From contig NC_071396.1 in assembly GCF_022682495.2 (NCBI RefSeq), forward strand, positions 18,039,735-18,103,734: a DNA stretch of 64,000 nt, read 5' to 3'. Positions within the stretch are counted from its first letter, which is position 1; every line of letters starts with the position of its first letter. Source of the DNA: Desmodus rotundus. Taxonomy: Eukaryota; Chordata; Mammalia; Chiroptera; Phyllostomidae. A model generated the notes under the pieces. The model worked only from the letters and a program-made list of their open reading frames with translations, made no database searches and was not told the origin of the DNA. Of this stretch, positions 1 through 64,000 are shown piece after piece. Both the position numbers and the translations under genes were made by a program.

Positions 1-12
1 AGGAGCCGTTAC

Positions 13-54813
<54,801 letters not shown>

Positions 54814-57800
54814 CTGAACACAAACCCACCATTTATGTTGTGGCCGCCAGTCAGCAGAGCAGCCGCTAAAACCACACTCCTAGTCACCTCCTCATGTGCG
54901 GGCTCTATGGCAACATCACAGACCACTTCAACACCAGCACTGCTGCCTACACAGATGCTCACATATTCGAGTCTTGGTTTTACGTCAACTGGTTTACCAG
55001 GAATGGATTGTCTCAATTTCAATGATTCGGGCAGCCCAAAGGTGGTACCATAGTTTGGAAGGAGCTGCACTTCATCATCGAAACTTGCACTTTCTGAATT
55101 ACACATTTGTGCACATTGGTCACGTTTTGAACAATCTCCCGTGTCATGGCCATAACTTGACACTGCTCAGCAAATGGCTCGAGTTGCAAGGTATCACTGA
55201 ATGACAGAAAAACGTTAACTGAGACATGCTGGAGTTTAAGCAAAATTGAAAGCTGATATGGGTAAAAAGTAGGCTTCCACTAAGCAGCGGACTTATGAGA
55301 GATCTCCCCGGTGTCCCCCAAAGACTAAAGAAGCCGTGTGCCTTTATATTTTGCGCCCTCTGGTGGCAACAAACAATGCTGCATGGTGCTGCTGGGCGAT
55401 GGCTGGGGTTTGCTCTGTTCCACTCAAGCTACCACTGAAAACATAAAGAGGAAAATAAAGAGAAAATATAAAGGCACAGCAAGTTCAAGACTGGAAGGAT
55501 CATTCACTTGAGCTGTCCAGTTCGCTGGAGAATTGAGACGGGACTAAGCAGTATAAGTTGCAGCATGAAAGTTGCATAGAGCCCTGTGACAGCGAGTCCA
55601 TCAATGGCGTGGTAGAGAAGCTTAGTCAATGGACATGAAACGCTCAGTTAGTATCATGTCCGGAAACACAACGGCCAAAACATATGACCTCAGAGCAGGA
55701 GGAGCTGCAGCAGAGGGGACCGCTTTGCTGCCATAAACTTTCCATCAAAGTACGGCAGAGACACTGGAAGATGGAAGAGGTTTAAAAAATGAAGGCTTGC
55801 TGGTTACAGAATATGAAAAATAAATAAACTCAAAGGAGGGGGAAGAAATGGGCTCAAACAAATGAAAAAAGAAACCTTTAAACCAAAAGCAACCAACACA
55901 GACATCAATGCTGTTACCAGAGAGTTCTCGCCGATGCTGGCAAAATTGTTTCTTAAATCTTTGATAATATCGTGCTGCGAAAACAAAATCGATCAGGGTT
56001 TTTTTCACACTATAGTTAGAGCGCCTGCGGTTAAATTTTTATTTTTTCTTAAATTATGTGATAGGCCTAAATGGAAGCAGAGAAACGAAAAAAAAAAAAA
56101 GGCAGCTTTGCTTTGTGGTAGCCATGCTGACATCTAAAAGGTTTGCCTTCATGTTTAAACCTCTTCCTGTGAAGTCAAAAGCAGAACAGAAACAAAACCA
56201 CACAGACACACAAAACCGTACAGTCACCACAACACAGTTTCAGAAAAACAGAAAGAAGACCCTTCCGTCCGCCCTTCAGGTGCTGTTTAACGTGGGTGAG
56301 CAGCATTTGATTCTTCCTTTTAGACCCAACAATCTCTGACTGACCTCCCACTGCCAGAGCTGCCTCGGAGTGCCGCTTCCTTCGACAACTCCTTTGTGAG
56401 ACAGGGGTCCGGCAGGACGGTGATAAGGAAGGGGTGGGTGGTGCAGGGAGGGCCCTATCGCTTCCATCAATGACAGAGGCAAGGGAGTTAGAAAGATCCA
56501 TTCTTCTAGAGCCAACAGAACATACCAAGACAGTCATCACGACACCCCAGGAAATGGCAGCATGCCATACGTTCTTGAGGGAAAAGAACAAACACCAGCA
56601 ATAACCTGTGCCATTTCTGCTCGCTCCGTAGGTACAGCACGCCAAGACCTGCCAGCGCAATGTCTGAGCTGCACTCCGAGGCCCCAGTACCCACCCAGTA
56701 ACTTAAGTCACCTGGGATGGACGCATGGCAGGAGGATCAAAAAGTAGACAGGATGTCAAATCATCTTCTTTGGAAAACAAATTCCCTGGGCAAAGATCCC
56801 TCTGGCCTTTTTCCTACAGCATCTGCATTTCCATAGTAGTAACTATTTCAGAAGTGATGAGGACATGCAGTTGAAAAAAATGTTGACTGAGAAAAATACA
56901 GTGACCTAGAGGCAGGAAGGGCCGTGCTTCACAAACAGGGGTCGGGAGCCCCTCTTCGGTGGACTGGGTGGGGTGCGCCCCCACCACAAGCCCTTCCCTG
57001 GCCCCTCCTTTCGGGGGCACTGCCCTGTGAGGACGGCCTCAGGGTGCCATTCAGTCTGGTCCTCGGGAATTCCATCACAGAGGAAGAAAATGAGACCTTG
57101 ACAGCTACACCAGAAGTTTTCAGACAATGATGATGGATTAGGTGGAGAGGAAAAAACAATTTCATTTCAAATTTACTGCAGATGTGCTTTTTAAAGCAGA
57201 TTGGAACAGATCTTTTGAAATTATCTCACTAAGGGAACTCGCACTTCCAAATGCCTTTTTAAAGGTAAGGTTCCTGCCCCAGATTGTTTAAAATTGCCAA
57301 CTGGTCTTAAATTAACATTATTCCTTCAACCCTCTGCTTAGTCTTTAAATTATTCCAAGGTTACAAAGAAAGGTTAAGGGGGGGGGGAGAAAAGAGCAGC
57401 CCCACAATTTGAATTTTCCTTTAGGCAAACAGTTCTGATTGCCCAGAGTCATACAGAAATATCAGCTGTTTTCCTAATAAGATTGTCATGAGTTTTTTCA
57501 AGGTCAAGAGTGGTCATAAATCAGACCATGATCAAATCACAGGGGTTAAATGGAAGTATTCAACATCATGATTTGTTTTCAGTAAAACTGAAGTTTCTCA
57601 TAAAATTGCAAATATTCTCCCATGTGGTCTAAGAGCGCCTCACGCTTTTGGCATCTGATGGAGGGGAAATTTCAAAGGCCTCAAAAAATAATCCGTTTGG
57701 TTCTTTGACAACTTGCCTTCTGTGAGAAAAAACATTGAAACAAAAGGAATAAATTACAGCTGTCCCTTGCTACTTGGTGGAGAAAATAATTTATCCCCAC

Positions 57801-57859
57801 AGCGGAGATGAGCAGGCACTTTAACCAGGGCAGTCGGGGACAGTGGAGTTGTTCTCACG

Positions 57860-57960
57860 GCTCCTGAAGGGCCGGCCTCAGGCGCATGCGCACCGAGGCT
57901 GGCGCGAGTCAGACTCGGGCTTCACGCTGCTGCTGCTTCGCTGAGTTTCCGGTCCTGCAA
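57860..57960. promoter_or_regulatory. Possible intronic CpG patch with NRF1-like site
   Basis: About ten CpG within 100 bp surround ggcgcatgcgca (57881-57892), a near-perfect NRF1 palindrome. It is isolated in an intron far from any known RYR2 promoter. Function is unproven and chance is possible. Confidence 0.3.
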
Positions 57961-60654
57961 TGACCGCTGGAAAGGCTTCCACCTTAACTGAATGTGGAAG
58001 CTAGTTATAACGGATGTGCGTTTCTCAGAGCTGGACTTCTTTTAAAAATATTCCCCAATATTTAATATTACAAGGCAGCATTAACTATTCTCACCCAGGG
58101 TCTTCACTTCAGACATAACCTGCAAGGGGAACTGACCCTCAGCGCCCTAAGGGGGAAAAGGTGGAAACACAGATGATGCCGCTGGGAAGCTCTGAGGACC
58201 AGGATGCAAGGCGGTGAGGTGGCACCGATGACTTAGTTTATGGCACGAACAGGCCAACTAAGACTAAAAAAACCTCACAAGAGTGTAGGTAAGAGGTGCG
58301 TTCCCCACTTCAGTTCCTTTTGTTCCAACTCCAGCCTCCGGAACGGTAGGTTGGCTACATTCATATGGAGTTGATTCGCAGTGCTAAGAAGCCACTTCCA
58401 AAAGTATAATTTTAATAATAAATGGCTCCCTGAGCTTTTCCACTTTAAACTTAATTTTTTAAGTTAAACTAAAGTGTGTGAAATGTGCTGGATGTGCAGC
58501 AGCCGGGGGGCGGGGCCACAGCTGTTCCCGGCGCTGTGTGGTCGCTGTGCCCCACCTGCGAGCACACAGCGCATCGGTACAGGTCCCGCAGAGTGGGTGC
58601 GTGTTCCAGGAAACGTGAGTGATGGCGGCACTACACAACGTGGTATCGTGTGAAATTTTACAAGTGCAAAAAATGTATCCAGTCTACTTTCAGTACATGG
58701 TCAAAGTGGTCTAGGTTTATTCACGTACAAATAATAATGTTCAAATTGGAGTTTTTAGCTCACTTCTTTCTTTTGTCTGTACTTTTCATTATTACCTATC
58801 CTGTCTGTGGCTGAAATATCAGACAGAGTATCATCTTCCAGAGTCTATTTCTCAATAGGATGAGCTTTGTTGCTAATGCTTTCTCTTTAATAAAATAAAA
58901 AGTATGGTTTTTCACAAAGCAAAGTTTGTTTAGAAGCCTATCGGAGTTTTACTAATACGGTCCCAGAATCAATAAAAACTCTAAACCTCAGAAAGAGTAC
59001 AGTTAATGCTGCAACGTGCTGTGCGGTGTGACTTTCCGGCTCATTCTTTCCTGTAGCGTATGTGCTTGCATTTCGGTGGGATTTGACACGTTAAAACCAA
59101 TTAATACTGTGCTAAAGCATAACGCCCAGCTGAGCAGAAGCAGTTTTCTGTTTCCAGGGCCTGACGACCCAATTCACACTGCCCCACAGGAAGCGCCATG
59201 ACCAGACGCTAAGGTCAGAGGCTGTCCAGGCAGCCACGGTAAATGGACTCCCCGTCAGAGGGAAGGGGGTTTGTCCCAAGCGCAATACTCTGACTTGAAA
59301 CTGCCTCGGTTTACCTTCTTGTTTGTTTGCTAAGCTTTGAGAGCCCTGAACATGGGAAGAAGGGGCTCTGCGGCCCCACTCGTGTGTCCTAACAAAGGAC
59401 AGGGTTGGGAAGGACGGGGCCTAATGGCCCTCCCCATGTGAGAGGATGGCCAGGTCATGACCGTGCCAGAATAACGTGTGGGGAAAGGAAATCAGATAAA
59501 GTTCACCACAGATGGATTGTAACAACGCATTGTTTGGGGTCCGAGAGCTCCCAATTCAAGTAGCTCCGGTGTCTATGATTCTAGTTTTCACGAAGGATTC
59601 CTAAGCCTCCCCTAGGTCAACCTGAGACACAGCTAAACTCCAAGCAGTGGACAGAGCGTCGGATTCCCTGCCAGGGCTCCCTGCTCAGCTGAGGGAAGGG
59701 CTTTGCCAGAGACTGTCCTGAGGACACACAGTCCTTCCACCCTCAGACACCTGGTACTCGTCCGATGCCAAGCCCTGCTCGGATAAACTTTATAGATTCC
59801 CAAATAATACTTTTCCTGAATTGCTAAGGACCTTTTCATTCTATCACACATTGTCGTCTTTACAAAGGTCTTCAAAAAAAAAAAAAAACTTCAGGAATTT
59901 GTTTCTCCCAAACAAGGAGACAGCCCTTATTTTCCTAATACAGTGAGCTGTTCAATGTCTGTGGTTTAAGGCGGCTCCTGGAGAACTTGGCAGCAGCAGT
60001 GCTCACGGCCGCCATGCATTGGCGGGTGACAGCGTGGGTCTCTGTGTAAACGTCATTCCCACAAGGCTCCTCTCATGTCCCCAACCCTCTCCTTCCTCGA
60101 TGATTTTACCCCTCCGTCTGACCGTACAATGTGTCATTGTGTGGTAATTATAAATCCCAAGGTAGGGAAAGGTAGAGGTTCGTATATATGCACAGAAGAT
60201 TGACTTCATTTTCCATGAGCCATTTTTATTGTGACATTCCTATTCTACAAAAACATAGGGTTTATTTTTCTTCTCGTCGCTCCACCAAAGACCAGAAGAA
60301 AACTAATGAAAATGTATTTGCTTCTAGCAATATTTATGCATTTAGAAGAATTATGAAATTTCTCTGGAAATGAAAAGAACTTACTCTTTAATAGCAAATC
60401 ACAACATTTTAAAGGTGATTATGACCTCTGAGAATATCTAACTCAACGCTTTTTGTTCAAAGTGGAAAAAGGTGAAGCAGAGTACTTCTACGTGACCCAC
60501 TGAGTGACGGTCACGGAGTCGGCCCTCACATGGGAACGCCGCCTCCCGCCTGCCTGGGTAGGGCTGTGCTCTCCACACTGCAGACGTTTCTCTACGACTT
60601 CTGTATTTGCACGAACGTGAAACGGACTGAACGGGATAGTAACGGGAAGTATGC

Positions 60655-60830
60655 GTAGAGCTAGTTGTACTAGGCGATGTTCTGAGTGCCTCACGTGTGC
60701 TAACTAATTAAATCCTCAGTACCATCCTCTAAGTAGATACTATAATGAGCTGCATTTTACAGACAGAAAAACTGAGGCTTAAGATCTCACAGGTGGTGGA
60801 GCTCAGCGTGGACAACGTGTGGTCCATCTG
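60655..60830 (+). repeat. MIR-like ancient SINE
   Basis: The words 'ttctgagtgcctcacgtgtg', 'aattaaatcctcagtaccat', 'taagtagatactataatgag' and 'gcattttacagacagaaaaa' followed by 'ctgaggctta' match the MIR core well. It is the clearest MIR in the window. Confidence 0.75.
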
Positions 60831-62022
60831 ACTGTCCTCAAATGACTCCCGGCACCCCATTCACTGCACACACTGTGGTCAAGCCTAAGCTTCCCCTGGG
60901 ATTGTTTTAAAAACGAAAGCACATTGAGTCAAATTACCATGCATATCAAAAACGTACAACTGCATGTTTACATGCATGTTTAAGTGTATTTAGGTCCACA
61001 GTAGCCACAGGCATGACCATTACCTTACAGAGGGCTGTGCTTTCTGGGAATATGCCTCATGCCCGCACCGACCTCCAGCCCTCTCACACCCCTCTGACCG
61101 AGCCTTGGCGATGCGCCTTGCTCCTGAGCCAGCGCGGCCCTGGAAATGACTCAGAGCACCGCCGTGGCTATGGAAGTTGGCTGCCACCACACCACCACTC
61201 ACTAGGAAGCCCCCGTGCTGAGGCACACAGAGGGATGCCAGGCCTCAGACACCCCACAGGCAGGACCCAAACCTGGGCTTCCCTAGGGGTTGCACGGAAA
61301 GGCTGGTTAAGGTCAGCAGGAAGTATGAAGAAATTAACTCTCTGTGACCCATGACAGGTAGGAGGTGGGATGGACCAGCAGATAATCACTCACCCTCCGC
61401 CCCCAGGAGGCACTGGTCCAGGTGCACGTGGCCTCCCCTGGAGCCAACACAGCTGAGCAACTGCGGATGGGCTGAGCGGCCTTGGTTAGCTCAGGTGTGC
61501 TGGCTTGTGTCTGCGCCCAGTCCTCCCTGTGGGGGGCCTCTCCTCCTCTCTCTCACTCTTCCCAGGACGGTTAACACCCCAGCCCCATGAAGTGGTAGCA
61601 CTTGGCTCTCTGCTCTGTTTCCGAGGGAACCGGGGCTATGGCATGAGGGCTTGACCTGAGACCAACAATTCCATCACGCAATATAAACTCTCGGCTGTTG
61701 GAGGACGGCAACAAGCATGAGCATTCGAGAACACTGGCCACCAAAATGCCCTCCCCCGGCCCCACAGAGCTTCTGCAATAGGGACTAAAAACTGTAAATT
61801 ATCTTGAGTAAAGAAATAATTCTTCAGTACTTTATATACACAGCTACATCTTTAATTTGTTTATATTCAAAGGCTCCCTTTTTCTAAGACTCGGGCAGCC
61901 TTCTAATTCAGATTGCTGTGTTCCTCTGAAAGGAAGAAAATAAACCTATTCGAAGGTCAATTACGTAGCTGTTAGAGACAGTATGTCTTACAGCCAGTTT
62001 GTCCCTGCAGAATTTACCAAAA

Positions 62023-62059
62023 AAAAAAAAAAATCTATTCAAAAAAAAAAAAAAAAAAA
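62023..62059 (+). repeat. Twin A-runs
   Basis: Two A homopolymers of about 14 and 20 bases are separated by tctattc. The left one may be the tail of an unrecognised retroposon, or the pair is simple low-complexity sequence. Confidence 0.7.
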
Positions 62060-64000
62060 GAATCAGATAGATCACTGGAGGGACCAGGGAGAAGTGCTAT
62101 CGTCCCCAGGCCGGGCTGCAGACCATCTGTCTGTCAGGCATCTGGACCCACCTCGATTCGTCCACACGTGATGGGGCGTACATTGGGAACATGAGCTGGG
62201 CACCTCGGCAGGAAGGATGTCACTCTTGCTTAGGCCTGAGGCCCCTCTGGGAGGGCATGTAAGTTAGCCTCCTAGGTCCTCAACACTGAATGTCAACCCT
62301 GCCGCAGCCATATTTAGTATTTAAGACACAAGATATCTCTCTAACCCACAGTATAGAATAACAGGCCCTCAGGGACTCATCAAAACCTCATCGCAGGTGA
62401 GAAACTGGGCATCCACCGAAGGATGTGCCACTGGCCGAGCATTTGAGCCACATGTTCTCGAGGGCAAGTTCATGCTCCGCCCCTCTGGCTCACACAAGCT
62501 CCACGGCCATTAATGTAGGCTCTACAGTAAGTAATAAATCTACCTTAATGTTCCACAGAAATGCTTTCCCTGCACTATTGCTTAATTTCATTCCCTCACG
62601 TCTTAGAGAAGAGCAGAAGTAACCATCTGAAGAACGTTTCTGCATATTTTGCAAAATCGTAGTTTAAAAATGTGTTCCCCTCTGGTATCAAAGCTCTCAG
62701 GTGATCTTGGTGAGCAGAACCCAACATGCTCAGAAGCATGAAGTTACTTGACTTGAATCATTATTATTAATTTATTATTATTTATTTGCTTTGGTTTGTA
62801 AAACATTCCAAGCTAAATAAAGCATTCAATTTCAGTAATTAAAATTTCTGGTAATTGCCCAAATGTTTCTTCCCTTTCAAATAATTTTGACCTCTTTATA
62901 AGATTTAACCGTTTGTTTTAATAATTTTAATCCTGAAGTAGCGTCAATTCTACAAAGGTTATGTACAATAATGAACTGGATATGCAGCCGACTGCTGAGT
63001 AAGTAGCTGTAGGGAAAGGACTGCAGATGGAGCCGGGATGAAACTGTCAAGTTCAACGGGGCAAGCTGCACCGGGTCACAGGAGTGAAGAGCGATGCACA
63101 CCTGTGACGACAGGAGCAAAGAGCCGGCAAGTCCCTGCTTTGGTCCCCACGCTGTTTGCCACGTTTCTCGAGCTTTGCTTTATTCCTCATGGACTTTTCC
63201 TCATTATGTCACACTTTTTTAAATCTCAAATTACTCTTGTAATTCTAGCTCAAAATGTTTTCTTTTAGCAAATTTTATAAGTGCTTAGCTATTCAAAATA
63301 TTAAGAGGTAGAAATAATCAAGATCTTCCCTAGAATGAAAGCTGAAATCAGTGTTGAAATTGTGGAACACTAATTGCAGATGGCACTAACACAGTGGAAG
63401 AGCAGGCTTAGTTCCAGCGTCACCAGGAATGCCACTTATCATGTCTGTCTTCAAGTGACGAGACTGGTGTGAGGAAACCTCGGGAGGCAGAGGCCAGAAG
63501 TCCCTAGCGAAGGGCTCGCCCTCTGCAGGGTGGGACCCCTCCACCCCGCACGGCATGCCACGCAAATCTCAAACCAGGAGCTCCTGCAAGTGCAAGAAGA
63601 CTCGGCCTGGGTCAAGGATGGGATACTGGGAAGACCAGTGGCACTGGGGCTAGAACTGGTAGAAGGACTGCAAGACTTTGTTACCAAAGAGCCTGAGATG
63701 TTGGGTCTAACAAAAAGGTAAATGTCACAGAAACTGAAACTGAGACCCAGACAAATACACACACGTACAGTTTACCTTGCTGCGCTGGGATCCTGTGGCC
63801 TTAGGAAGGATGAGGACAGAAGCAAAACAGCAATAAACAATTGCTCTGAAGACCACAAGTGGTTACACTTCAGAAACTGTTACCTGCGGCTCACAACTCA
63901 TTCTCATTTACCTTAGTTTCTTATCAGTAAAGATGGATTTGAGAACAGAATATACATACATTAGACATGATTCTAGTGCCACACAGGGAATTACCCTGAG

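Larger units (their letters stand above)
54814..64000 (-). other. RYR2: Intron upstream of RYR2 exon 81 (at least 9.2 kb, open at the window end)
   Basis: The expected next exon upstream (Asp/Glu-rich, ending before EKEMEKQ) is not seen, so the intron continues past 64000. Visible content is an unassigned diverged segment at 54840-55230, an A-run near 56089, a G-run at 57379-57388, a CpG-rich patch with a palindromic gcgcatgcgc (57880-57892), a MIR-like piece (60655-60830) and A-runs at 59874 and 62020-62060. Nothing else is recognised. Confidence 0.85.

Noticed and set aside
54814..64000. A further upstream RYR2 exon in the last 9 kb
   Set aside because: I looked for the Asp/Glu-rich segment and the LHQLILLFSR-type segment that precede exon 81 in human and found neither on the minus strand.

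Overview
This is mammalian nuclear genomic DNA, almost certainly from a bat. The bat signal comes from several tRNA-derived SINEs of the Ves type, whose head reads 'ccctggctggtgtggctcag'. One of them (13147-13350) has a 16-bp target-site duplication with a single mismatch. Bat-type L1 3' ends occur in both orientations. The Ves type fits a yangochiropteran microbat best, but the species cannot be fixed from this window.

The only gene I can support is RYR2, the cardiac ryanodine receptor, on the minus strand. The window holds 21 consecutive coding exons, from 54714-54813 (most upstream) to 13-169 (most downstream). All have GT donors and AG acceptors, and the reading phases join without a break for 3,457 bp (1,152 codons plus one base). 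From memory of the human protein, anchored on well-known disease positions (L3778, C3800, G3946, N4104, Q4201, R4497, S4565, A4607, V4653, V4771, A4860), the exons cover human residues about 3716-4863 of 4967. They correspond to human exons 81-101. The 5' part of the gene and the last exons (end of S6, C-terminal zinc-binding domain, 3' UTR) lie outside.

Layout in transcription direction: exons 81-89 (54.8-31.8 kb) encode the end of the central solenoid. The 1,298-bp exon 90 (28.6-29.9 kb) encodes the EF-hand pair, the U-motif region and a divergent transmembrane/acidic region. Exons 91-92 encode a charged linker. Exons 93-94 carry S1, the S1-S2 luminal loop and S2. Exons 95-97 encode the cytosolic S2-S3 domain. 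Exons 98-100 carry S3, S4, the S4-S5 linker and S5. Exon 101 carries the pore helix, the GGGIGD filter and most of S6. Everything else is intron with transposon fossils: Ves, L1, mariner, mariner-like MITEs, a hAT-like element, MIR, L2 and LTR-like segments.

I found no new biological system. The observations most worth checking are a decayed 119-bp copy of part of exon 90 in the intron between exons 91 and 92, a four-residue enlargement of the S1-S2 luminal loop in exon 94, and a GC-rich block of replacements in exon 90. Next come a few substitutions at normally constant positions beside the EF-hands, and a 350-bp alternating purine-pyrimidine tract.
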